Of a stretch of DNA of 8,064 nucleotides, positions 1 through 6,825 are shown one piece after another. The stretch covers positions 1 through 8,064 of the forward strand of contig JABUEV010000090.1 of assembly GCA_013314865.1 (NCBI GenBank). The letters are read 5' to 3'. A program made the position numbers and the translations under genes. A model generated the notes under the pieces. The model ran no database searches. It was not told where the DNA came from and saw nothing but the letters and a program-made list of their open reading frames with translations. The first letter of the stretch is position 1. Each line of letters starts with the position of its first letter. Origin of the DNA: Bacteroidales bacterium (GTDB taxonomy: Bacteria > Bacteroidota > Bacteroidia > Bacteroidales > VadinHA17).

Positions 1-2326
1 TTACCTCAAGTGTTTCACGGTTATAACGTTTACCGTTGCATTCAGGGCATGTAACATAGACGTCCGGCAGGAAATTCATTTCAATGGTTTTTACTCCGGC
101 GCCCTCACATCCCTCGCATCGGCCGCCCTTTACATTGAATGAAAACCTGCCGGCGCCGAAACCTCTTATTTTAGCTTCAGTCGTCTGCTCATACAGTTTT
201 CGTATATCAGTAAACACCCCAGTGTATGTTGCAGGGTTTGAGCGCGGAGATTTACCGATTGGTGCCTGGCTGACTTCAATTACTTTGTCGAGATATTCCA
301 TGCCAAAAATATCCCTGTAAGGCAGAGGATTTGTACCTGCATTATGAAATTTTTTTGCCAGTGCCGGATGAAGGGTCTGGTTAATCAGAGATGATTTGCC
401 GCTACCGGAGACACCTGTAACACAAATGAAAGTACCCAGGGGAAAAGCCACATCAACATTTTTCAGGTTATGACCTGTAGCGCCTGTCAGAAGAAGAAAA
501 TGACCATTCCCTTTTCTTCGTTTTTCGGGTACAGGTAGCCTTTTACGGTTGGTCAGGTAGTATGATGTAATCGTATTGAACTTTTTCAGCTCTTCGGGTG
601 TACCGCTGGCCACCACATTTCCGCCATGTCTTCCTGCACCCGGCCCCATATCAATAATGTGATCGGCTGAAAGTATCATTTCCCTGTCGTGCTCGACCAC
701 TATTACTGAATTTCCTGAATCTCTAAGTTGTTTGAGTGCACCTATAAGCCTTCTGTTGTCTCTCTGGTGAAGTCCAATGCTTGGTTCATCAAGTATATAA
801 AGGACGTTTACCAGTCTTGAACCTATCTGAGTGGCAAGCCTGATTCGCTGACTTTCGCCGCCTGAAAGAGTTCGTGCACCCCTGTTTAGTGAAAGGTAAT
901 CAAGTCCCACTTCAAGAAGGAATCCAAGTCTTGTCCTTATCTCCTTCAGAATTTCCGATGCTATGGCACGCTGTCTTGAGGTCATTTTTTCCTCAACAGT
1001 ATCGAGGAAAGCATAAAGCTCCCTGATATCCATGGCCGAAAGCTCCCCGATATTCCGGTCAGCAATTCTGAACCAGAGAGATTCTTTTTTCAGTCTGGTT
1101 CCGTTGCATTCCGGACATATTTCATACTGGATATACTGGTCTTTTATCCTTGAGCCGTTTTTCTTCCCATTTATTATCTCGATATTCCCGACGAAATTAA
1201 CAACGCCTTCAAAGGTCAGAAAATAATTGGATGTCATTCCGAGGGGTGTATTTGACAGCTTAAGAACCTCATCCGAACCGTAAAGAATCTTGTTAAGTGC
1301 TTCTTCCGGTATATCTTTAATAGGGGTATCGAGCGTGAATCCGTTTTTTTCGGCTATAGCTTCAATCTGCCAGAAGATCCATACATTTCTGTATTTTCCG
1401 AGTGGCTGTATTCCTCCTTTTCTGATACTAAGTTCAGGGTCAGGTATAAGTTTTTTTATGTCTATTGATGAAATTTCGCCCAGTCCGTTGCAATTAGGGC
1501 AAGCTCCCTGAGGGGAGTTAAATGAGAATGTATGAGGTGCTGGTTCATCGTAGGATATACCTGTTACAGGACACATCAGATGGCGGCTGAAATATCTTGA
1601 TTCATTGTTGTCTGCATCCTGAACCATCATCACTCCGTCACCCTGGTCAAGAGCCAGAAGGACGGCATCGTGAAGTCTTTTATCAGATATTTCACCGGCC
1701 ACAAATTTATCCACCACCAGCTCGATGAAGTGAGTCTTGTATCTGTCAAGCTTAAGTCCGGGCATCATTTCCTTAATCTCTCCATCGATCCGTACATTCA
1801 GATAACCTTTCCGTCTGAGCTGTTCGAACAATTCCTTATAATGCCCTTTTCTTCCTCTTACAAGCGGAGCCAGAATATATATTTTCCTTCCGGCAAAACG
1901 TTCCCTGACAAGATTAAGGATCTGTTCATCGGTATATCTGACCATTTTTTCACCTGAAGCCCAGGAGTATGCATCAGAAGCACGTGCGTATAGAAGTCTC
2001 AGGTAATCATATATTTCCGTAATAGTTCCGACGGTAGATCGAGGATTCTTGTTTGTGCTTTTCTGTTCTATGGAGATTACGGGACTAAGTCCGGTAATCT
2101 TATCCACGTCCGGCCTTTCCATACCTCCCAGGAACTGTCGGGCATAGGCTGAAAGTGTCTCCATGTACCGGCGCTGTCCTTCTGCATAAATTGTGTCAAA
2201 TGCAAGCGAAGATTTTCCGCTTCCGCTTAACCCGGTGACAACCACCAGTTTGTCCCTCGGAATCGTTACATCAATATTCTTCAGGTTATGCACTCTAGCT
2301 CCCAGAACCCTTATCTCCTCACTCAT
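1..2326 (-). CDS. uvrA: Excinuclease ABC subunit A, UvrA (3' end outside window)
   Basis: UvrA is the DNA-damage-sensing ATPase of nucleotide excision repair. It dimerises, scans DNA with UvrB and loads UvrB at lesions. I translated the frame by hand from the ATG at 2326 to the left edge: 775 codons with no stop, against a usual family length of about 940, so roughly the last 165 residues are missing. Visible features are Walker A1 GLSGSGKS (residues 32-39), the conserved [14 protein letters not shown] stretch, the first ABC signature [12 protein letters not shown] (from 487) followed by Walker [11 protein letters not shown], Walker A2 GVSGSGKS (638-645), and the C-terminal zinc finger with CEGC and CPEC pairs near the cut end. 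The second signature and Walker B lie outside. The first zinc finger is odd: Cys252, Thr255, Cys276, Cys279, so one of four expected cysteines is replaced. The start follows the transglycosylase stop by 21 bases. GAGG touches the ATG but is too close to be a normal Shine-Dalgarno. Probably co-transcribed with the upstream gene. Identification is certain. Confidence 0.98.
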   Translation of the reverse strand, partial: MSEEIRVLGARVHNLKNIDVTIPRDKLVVVTGLSGSGKSSLAFDTIYAEGQRRYMETLSAYARQFLGGMERPDVDKITGLSPVISIEQKSTNKNPRSTVGTITEIYDYLRLLYARASDAYSWASGEKMVRYTDEQILNLVRERFAGRKIYILAPLVRGRKGHYKELFEQLRRKGYLNVRIDGEIKEMMPGLKLDRYKTHFIELVVDKFVAGEISDKRLHDAVLLALDQGDGVMMVQDADNNESRYFSRHLMCPVTGISYDEPAPHTFSFNSPQGACPNCNGLGEISSIDIKKLIPDPELSIRKGGIQPLGKYRNVWIFWQIEAIAEKNGFTLDTPIKDIPEEALNKILYGSDEVLKLSNTPLGMTSNYFLTFEGVVNFVGNIEIINGKKNGSRIKDQYIQYEICPECNGTRLKKESLWFRIADRNIGELSAMDIRELYAFLDTVEEKMTSRQRAIASEILKEIRTRLGFLLEVGLDYLSLNRGARTLSGGESQRIRLATQIGSRLVNVLYILDEPSIGLHQRDNRRLIGALKQLRDSGNSVIVVEHDREMILSADHIIDMGPGAGRHGGNVVASGTPEELKKFNTITSYYLTNRKRLPVPEKRRKGNGHFLLLTGATGHNLKNVDVAFPLGTFICVTGVSGSGKSSLINQTLHPALAKKFHNAGTNPLPYRDIFGMEYLDKVIEVSQAPIGKSPRSNPATYTGVFTDIRKLYEQTTEAKIRGFGAGRFSFNVKGGRCEGCEGAGVKTIEMNFLPDVYVTCPECNGKRYNRETLEV

Positions 2327-2347
2327 CCTCTGTCAGCTTTCCAGGTG

Positions 2348-3310
2348 TCAGTTATTAATTTCGCTTCTTTCCACGTTTCTCATGCCCTCAACAGGAATCT
2401 TTATAGAATAGGTCTTGCCAGGCCGCGGTGTAAGATATGGTTTTCTCAGCCAGGGATTGAGATATTTGAGCAGTTTGTAGTTAGTGCCAAATTTTTTTGC
2501 GAAGGCTGAAAAATCAGTCACTGCAGTATCAACTTTTACTTCAGTGTATTTCAGTGGAGGATAAAGATCAGCCTGTTCAATCTGAAATCCGTAAGAGGCA
2601 GGATCATTAATTATGAGTTTATATGCAACTGCCCGGAAAATATACCTTGCGGTCTCCTCTGCCAGCAGGAGGTCGTAGTAATTATTTTCTTTCTGTATGG
2701 CAATCTGTTCATCAATTGCCGCCATTCCTCCGTTATACGAGGCAGCAGCGAGAGTCCAGTTATTGTATTTTGCATAAGCCTTCCGGAAGTAATCGCATGC
2801 AAACTGGGTTGATTTTTCAAGATGATACCGCTCATCCACAACATTATTAATCTCCATACCTGCTTCTTTCCCGGTTCCGGGCATTATCTGCCAGAAGCCA
2901 ACAGCACCTGCCGGACTGACCACGTTACTGAATTCGCTTTCTGCAGCTACGAGGTATTTAAAGTCGTCAGGCACCTGGTTCTTTTCAAGTATAGGCTCAA
3001 TTACAGGGAAAAATCTGTTAGCCCGTTTGATAATAAGTATGGTTGATGAGTGTCTGTATGCACTTATAAGGAGCTCACGTTCAAGGCTTTCTCGGATGTC
3101 AAAATTTTCCACCGGCATTTTCTCTCCGGCGAAGGTAACCTGATCAGGGATTTTGAAAGGGATATTTACCGCTATTACTGAATCAGATGGCAATATTGCC
3201 GGTGTTTCAGACTTGGCATTTTTCCTGTCCGGCATGGCAAGCAGTACTGATACTGCTGCACTCATCACCAGTAAAGCCAAAGCAACCGTTTTTCCCTTTT
3301 TCTTTAGCAT
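2348..3310 (-). CDS. MltD-like lytic transglycosylase with SLT (GH23) domain
   Basis: This 320-residue protein is a predicted exported lytic transglycosylase, which cleaves the MurNAc-GlcNAc bond of peptidoglycan to form 1,6-anhydromuramyl ends. A basic N-terminus (KKKGK) is followed by a hydrophobic stretch at about 9-25, acting as signal peptide or membrane anchor. No lipobox cysteine is visible, so it is probably not a lipoprotein. The SLT domain covers about 103-235. Its catalytic glutamate is most likely Glu124 in the AAES motif, followed by [13 protein letters not shown] (134-146) and the substrate-groove motif SYNGG (191-195). Residues about 255-306 ([20 protein letters not shown], ending in IKIP) resemble a degenerate LysM-type glycan-binding module, as often seen at the C-terminus of MltD-type enzymes. 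It lies 105 bases after the beta-barrel gene and 21 bases before uvrA. The family assignment is firm; calling it a strict MltD orthologue is not. Confidence 0.93.
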   Translation of the reverse strand: MLKKKGKTVALALLVMSAAVSVLLAMPDRKNAKSETPAILPSDSVIAVNIPFKIPDQVTFAGEKMPVENFDIRESLERELLISAYRHSSTILIIKRANRFFPVIEPILEKNQVPDDFKYLVAAESEFSNVVSPAGAVGFWQIMPGTGKEAGMEINNVVDERYHLEKSTQFACDYFRKAYAKYNNWTLAAASYNGGMAAIDEQIAIQKENNYYDLLLAEETARYIFRAVAYKLIINDPASYGFQIEQADLYPPLKYTEVKVDTAVTDFSAFAKKFGTNYKLLKYLNPWLRKPYLTPRPGKTYSIKIPVEGMRNVERSEINN

Positions 3311-3332
3311 AAGACTGCAGATAAATAATTTG

Positions 3333-3340
3333 CAAAGGTA
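3333..3340 (-). promoter_or_regulatory. Candidate Bacteroidota -7 promoter element for the transglycosylase-uvrA unit
   Basis: Read on the minus strand the sequence is TACCTTTG, an exact match to the Bacteroidota primary-sigma -7 consensus TAnnTTTG. It ends 22 bases before the transglycosylase ATG, which would give a leader of roughly 15-20 bases. About 19-21 bases further upstream, where a TTTG-like -33 element is expected, there is only a T-rich tract without a good match, so the promoter is half-supported. The upstream spacer contains one arm of the inverted repeat at 3347-3374. Confidence 0.4.
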
Positions 3341-3346
3341 ACACTT

Positions 3347-3374
3347 TTAAGCCTGAAAAATAATAAAGGCTTAA
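3347..3374. repeat. 8-bp inverted repeat between the barrel gene and the transglycosylase gene
   Basis: TTAAGCCT (3347-3354) and AGGCTTAA (3367-3374) are perfect inverted repeats around a 12-base AT-only-but-one loop. The position, downstream of the barrel gene stop (3416) and directly upstream of the candidate -7 box, permits two readings. It could be a transcription terminator for the sigma/anti-sigma operon, although neither strand has a run of T straight after the stem. It could instead be an operator overlapping the -33 region of the transglycosylase promoter. I cannot decide between them from sequence alone. Confidence 0.45.
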
Positions 3375-3415
3375 GTAAATTGAGTGACGCGCAGGAAGTA
3401 AATTATATTTTGGAA

Positions 3416-4747
3416 TCAGAACTTATATGATAGCCCTGAGAAGATTCCGATTGAGTAGGGATGAATTCTGACACCCTGTATCTCCGTGAAAGGATTTATG
3501 TAGTATCGGAAAGTTGGTTCAAGGTTAAGGGAGAATTTACTGGACAGACTATACTCCATTCCCATGCCGATGGAACTGCTGAACATCACCTGGTTAAGTC
3601 CCTCTGTTTTTCCGATTAAATATCTGCTTCCGTCTATTGTTGTATACACTGAGTTATTTACAAGGAAGTTATAGGAAAGACCGCCGATCAGGTTGACGTC
3701 AAGAGCCTTATCAATGACTTTATATCTAAGGATAACAGGCATTTCAATATAGCTGAAGCTCTGATGAAGCGAGCTGTTAAGATATTTAAGATCAGATTTT
3801 ACAGGGTCAAATACATCGTTTGTATATCGTGTTATTACCCTGTCGCCGTATCCATCCATGAGGAAGACATCCCTGTTGCTTGTATAAATCTTGCCCGAAG
3901 AAGTAAGTACTTCAAAGTTATGGTCACCTTTGGTGAAATCATATTTCTGGAATCCTCCGAAGGCATGTATTCCTTCAAGTTCCTGTCCCACTGATGAATA
4001 ATAGAGACCTGACTGAATGCTCAGCTTTTTGCTAATGTTATATGAGAATGCCACACCACCGGAATATGCAAGCTGGGTTTGCTCGGATGATACGATTTGT
4101 TTTGAAATTTCATCAGCGTCTGAAACTGTTTTTGGGAAATATGACGGAGAAGCCATAGCAGCAATTGACCATTTGTTGACCTTCTTTTCATTCTCTGCAA
4201 ATCCGGCATCAGGAAGGTAAGTGTATAAATAAGTCTGATCATTGAAGATTTCTTCAAAATGCTGATTTTCGGGTGTTGAATTAAATTGCCTCTCAAAAAT
4301 CCTCCTGCCGGTTGATGCTGAGAGAAAGTCAGTCCTTGCCTGGGTTATTTTAAGGTCACTGGCAGATGGCAGATCGGAAGAGTTATCAACAATTTGTTCT
4401 TCAGAAGAGACTGCAGGGCTTGCAACCGTGGATAACCTGTCAAAGACAGGATTGTTTAATGGCTTGGCAGATGATGCTGATGCAGGCTGGATGAAAGCAT
4501 CTTCCTCATTAACTGCCAACTGCGGTAATGCGGATATTGAGGAGGTCTCTTTTCCCCACTTATAGGCAAGAAAACTAAGGGAGAGCACAACAGCTATCAT
4601 AGCTGCGTTTCTCAGAAAAACATAAGGGCTCTGCTTCTTCCTGATTACGGGTTTGATGTTGCCCCAAACGTCGGATGGAGGAAGCACCTCAAGGTCTTTG
4701 AGTCCGTTTCTGAAGAGAAGATCAATATTTGCTCCTTTATCAGCCAT
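3416..4747 (-). CDS. Dual-membrane-spanning anti-sigma-like protein with C-terminal outer-membrane beta-barrel
   Basis: This 443-residue protein is predicted to control the sigma factor encoded just upstream. Seen in sequence: a soluble N-terminus (1-42) with an LPPSDVWGNI motif (22-31); one hydrophobic helix at about 43-62 with basic residues RKK before it, implying a cytoplasmic N-terminus; a polar Ser/Ala/Asn/Asp/Pro-rich linker (about 65-188); then about 250 residues of alternating, aromatic-rich, glycine-punctuated sequence (about 190-443) ending in Tyr-Lys-Phe, the terminal aromatic typical of outer-membrane barrels, probably of the OMP_b-brl / PorT-like type with 8-10 strands. There is no cleavable signal peptide or lipobox. 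The ATG lies inside the sigma gene, overlapping its stop by 8 bases (ATGGCTGA), so translation is probably coupled. Known context: Bacteroidota ECF genes are often followed by such fusions, and I recall similar proteins in Bacteroides being described as dual membrane-spanning anti-sigma factors. Anti-sigma activity here is inferred from architecture and position, not from a recognised zinc-binding anti-sigma domain. Confidence 0.85.
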   Translation of the reverse strand: MADKGANIDLLFRNGLKDLEVLPPSDVWGNIKPVIRKKQSPYVFLRNAAMIAVVLSLSFLAYKWGKETSSISALPQLAVNEEDAFIQPASASSAKPLNNPVFDRLSTVASPAVSSEEQIVDNSSDLPSASDLKITQARTDFLSASTGRRIFERQFNSTPENQHFEEIFNDQTYLYTYLPDAGFAENEKKVNKWSIAAMASPSYFPKTVSDADEISKQIVSSEQTQLAYSGGVAFSYNISKKLSIQSGLYYSSVGQELEGIHAFGGFQKYDFTKGDHNFEVLTSSGKIYTSNRDVFLMDGYGDRVITRYTNDVFDPVKSDLKYLNSSLHQSFSYIEMPVILRYKVIDKALDVNLIGGLSYNFLVNNSVYTTIDGSRYLIGKTEGLNQVMFSSSIGMGMEYSLSSKFSLNLEPTFRYYINPFTEIQGVRIHPYSIGIFSGLSYKF

Positions 4748-5300
4748 TGATCATCTTTATATTTACTCCTGTATATAACCTTACTTTCTTCTGAAGAATT
4801 TGCCGGGCTCTGGACAGATTTGACTTGGATGTCCCTTCCGATATATTTATCATCTGGCTTATCTCCTTGTGGGTATAACCTTCTATGGCATATAGGTTGA
4901 ACACCATCCTGTATTTTGGAGGAAGTTCCCTGATGATATCGAGAAGATCGACTGCCTCCAGACCAGCATAATCTTCTGTATCCGGATCAGCATCCGGTTC
5001 CGGAATCATGTCAATGTCGTCGACTCTGTAGAGATTATGCTTACTGCGGTATTTCTCAAGAGCAGTATTAACGATAATCTTCCTCATCCAGCCTTCAAAA
5101 GAACCTTCATTTTTGTAATGGATGAGGTTTTCAAATATCTTGATAAATCCTTCCTGCAATATGTCCCTTGCCTCATCATCATTACCGGAATACTGAAGAC
5201 ACACTGCATACAACTTTGATGCATGCCTTCTGTACAGAAGCTCCTGATCTCTTCTGTTGCCGGCCAGACAACCTTTTATTATATTTTTAATATCAGGCAA
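4740..5300 (-). CDS. ECF-type RNA polymerase sigma factor, TTG start
   Basis: This 186-residue protein is a group 4 (extracytoplasmic function) sigma-70 factor that directs RNA polymerase to a dedicated promoter set. Region sigma2 spans about 20-86, with the core-binding stretch DDEARDILQEGFIKIFEN (41-58) and the GSFEGWMRKIIVNTALEKYR helix. An acidic linker (about 94-111) follows. Region sigma4 spans about 117-172, with LPPKYRMVFNLYAIEGYTHK and the helix-turn-helix EISQMINISEGTSKSNLSRA that reads the -35 element. There is no C-terminal SnoaL-type extension. The start is TTG at 5300: an in-frame TAA lies two codons upstream (TAA ACC TTG), and the next in-frame Met is residue 72 inside sigma2, too late to be real. 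Starting at TTG also gives the normal ECF N-terminal length. A 15-base palindrome overlaps this start. The stop overlaps the anti-sigma-like gene by 8 bases. Targets are unknown; autoregulation and the adjacent transglycosylase are plausible. Confidence 0.95.
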   Translation of the reverse strand: MPDIKNIIKGCLAGNRRDQELLYRRHASKLYAVCLQYSGNDDEARDILQEGFIKIFENLIHYKNEGSFEGWMRKIIVNTALEKYRSKHNLYRVDDIDMIPEPDADPDTEDYAGLEAVDLLDIIRELPPKYRMVFNLYAIEGYTHKEISQMINISEGTSKSNLSRARQILQKKVRLYTGVNIKMING

Positions 5301-5313
5301 GGTTTAAAACCTT
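5299..5313. promoter_or_regulatory. 15-base palindrome straddling the sigma factor start codon
   Basis: On the plus strand, AAGGTTT (5299-5305), a single A (5306), then AAACCTT (5307-5313): perfect 7-base arms around one central base. On the minus strand the last two bases form part of the TTG start codon. A one-base gap is too small for an RNA hairpin loop with all pairs formed, so a dimeric DNA-binding protein is the more natural reader, though a partly opened stem could also mask the start. No known operator is recognised. Confidence 0.4.
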
Positions 5314-5350
5314 TTTGGAGAACATAAAAATAAATAAAAATTGTCTGAAT

Positions 5351-5388
5351 AACCAGCAATATTCTTAATAATTGATGAAAAAACCAGC
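5351..5388. repeat. Pair of AACCAGC direct repeats upstream of the sigma gene
   Basis: AACCAGC occurs at 5351-5357 and again at 5382-5388 (GCTGGTT on the coding strand), 31 bases start to start, close to three turns of B-DNA. Both lie in the 112-base gap between lpd and the sigma gene, about 50 and 80 bases upstream of the TTG start. They could be paired activator or sigma contact sites. The repeat is short and may be chance. I see no convincing TAnnTTTG -7 box in this gap. Confidence 0.25.
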
Positions 5389-5412
5389 TAAAAGGTTGCG
5401 TCGTTTAACTGC

Positions 5413-6804
5413 TTACAGGTTAATTACTTCACCGTAAGCAGCTGCGGCGGCTTCCATTATAGCTTCCGACATGGTAGGATGCGGGTGGACAGATTTCATA
5501 ATTTCGTGTGCAGTTGTTTCCAGTTTTCGTGCAACAACTATTTCTCCGATCATTTCGGTTACATTTGCTCCAATCATATGAGCACCCAGGAGCTCACCGT
5601 ATGCCGCGTCAAAAACAAGTTTCACGAAGCCTTCTTTAGTTCCTGAGGCACTTGCTTTACCTGAAGCAGTGAACGGGAATTTCCCCACTTTGATCTCATA
5701 ACCGGCTTTTCTGGCGGCTTCTTCAGTAAGGCCGCAGGAAGCAATTTCAGGGTTGGTATATGTACAGGCAGGTATATTATTGTAATCGAGTGGCTCAGGG
5801 TTTAATCCTGCAATCTTTTCAACACACACGATACCTTCAGCAGATGCCACATGTGCAAGAGCAGGTCCTTTGACCACATCTCCTATTGCATAAATTCCGG
5901 CAGAAGAGGTGCGGTAAAACTCATCAACACGTATTTTACCCTTTTCAGTTTCAACGCCTGCCTTTTCAAGGCCAATATCTTCAATATTTGCCGTCACTCC
6001 TGCTGCAGATAATACCACGTCAGCTTCAGCAACTGTCATTCCATCCCTGGTTTTAATATTGACCTTGCAGGTATCACCTGAAAGATCGACTGATTCAACC
6101 TCAGAGCCTGTCATTATTTTCATGCCGAGTTTCTTAAATGACCGCTCCAACTGCTTTGACACTTCCTCATCTTCATTCGGCACAAGGCGCGGCAGAAATT
6201 CCACAAGAGTCACTTTTGTGCCGAGAGTCTGGTAGAATCCGGCAAATTCGGACCCAATCGCTCCTGAACCCACTATTACCATAGTCCGGGGTTGTTCCTT
6301 CAGAGTCATAGCCTCCCTGTAGCCAATGATGCGTACTCCGTCAATCTTAAGACCAGGAAGCTCCCTTGCCCTTGCCCCCGTGGCAATTATAATGTTCTTT
6401 GCCTGAATGTTCTTTCTGCTGCCCTGATTGTCTTCTACTTCCACGGTGTTGTTTCCTGCAAGCCTTCCATATCCTTTAATTAACTCTATGGAATTTTTCC
6501 TGAAAAGAAACTGAATCCCCTTGCTCATGTTTTCTGCCACACTTCGACTTCGGGCAATAATTGAAGCAAAATCGGGTCTTACAGTTCCGTCCACTTTAAT
6601 CCCGTAGTCGGCTGAATGATTAAGATAGTCCAGTACCTGGGCACTCTTGAGCAATGACTTTGTCGGTATACAGCCCCAATTAAGACAGATGCCTCCTGTT
6701 TCGGCTTTTTCAACCACTGCAACTTTCATCTTCAGCTGGGCAGCTCTTATCGCTGCCACATATCCTCCGGGACCACTCCCGATCACTATCAAATCATAAT
6801 CCAT
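5413..6804 (-). CDS. lpdA: Dihydrolipoyl dehydrogenase (E3)
   Basis: This 463-residue FAD- and NAD-dependent flavoprotein reoxidises dihydrolipoamide on E2 subunits of 2-oxo acid dehydrogenase complexes or on the glycine-cleavage H protein, forming NADH. Domains in order: FAD-binding GSGPGG (9-14); redox disulfide Cys40 and Cys45 in GGICLNWGCIPTKS; second dinucleotide fold with GSGAIG (179-184) for NAD; AIGDV (306-310) contacting FAD; and the C-terminal dimerisation domain ending in HPHPTMSE, where His442 and Glu447 form the catalytic base pair. All key residues are present and the length is normal, so it should be active. The ATG at 6804 sits directly before the first beta strand (MDYDLIVIGSG). 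It follows the metal permease stop by 21 bases of AT-rich sequence without a Shine-Dalgarno. No E1, E2 or glycine-cleavage genes are in view, so which complex it serves cannot be told. Confidence 0.97.
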   Translation of the reverse strand: MDYDLIVIGSGPGGYVAAIRAAQLKMKVAVVEKAETGGICLNWGCIPTKSLLKSAQVLDYLNHSADYGIKVDGTVRPDFASIIARSRSVAENMSKGIQFLFRKNSIELIKGYGRLAGNNTVEVEDNQGSRKNIQAKNIIIATGARARELPGLKIDGVRIIGYREAMTLKEQPRTMVIVGSGAIGSEFAGFYQTLGTKVTLVEFLPRLVPNEDEEVSKQLERSFKKLGMKIMTGSEVESVDLSGDTCKVNIKTRDGMTVAEADVVLSAAGVTANIEDIGLEKAGVETEKGKIRVDEFYRTSSAGIYAIGDVVKGPALAHVASAEGIVCVEKIAGLNPEPLDYNNIPACTYTNPEIASCGLTEEAARKAGYEIKVGKFPFTASGKASASGTKEGFVKLVFDAAYGELLGAHMIGANVTEMIGEIVVARKLETTAHEIMKSVHPHPTMSEAIMEAAAAAYGEVINL

Positions 6805-6825
6805 ATATCTAATATTATTAAAGTT

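Noticed and set aside
2327..2330. GAGG directly before the uvrA ATG as a ribosome binding site.
   Set aside because: It touches the start codon, leaving no spacer, and Bacteroidota genes generally do not rely on Shine-Dalgarno pairing.
84..3341. Plus-strand open frames of about 60-95 codons across the uvrA and transglycosylase region.
   Set aside because: All lie opposite clearly coding minus-strand sequence and their translations show no domain or protein-like composition.
4021..4296. Minus-strand 91-codon open frame inside the beta-barrel gene, in another frame.
   Set aside because: Fully contained in the linker and barrel coding region, with no recognisable features; a frame shadow.
5377..5395. 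Possible lpd terminator on the minus strand: AACC and GGTT arms followed by a T-run.
   Set aside because: The stem is only 4 bp with an 8-base loop, too weak to call.
5402..5425. Imperfect inverted repeat (TTAA-CTG / CAG-TTAA) at the lpd stop.
   Set aside because: Short, bulged, with no T-run after it; likely chance in AT-rich sequence.
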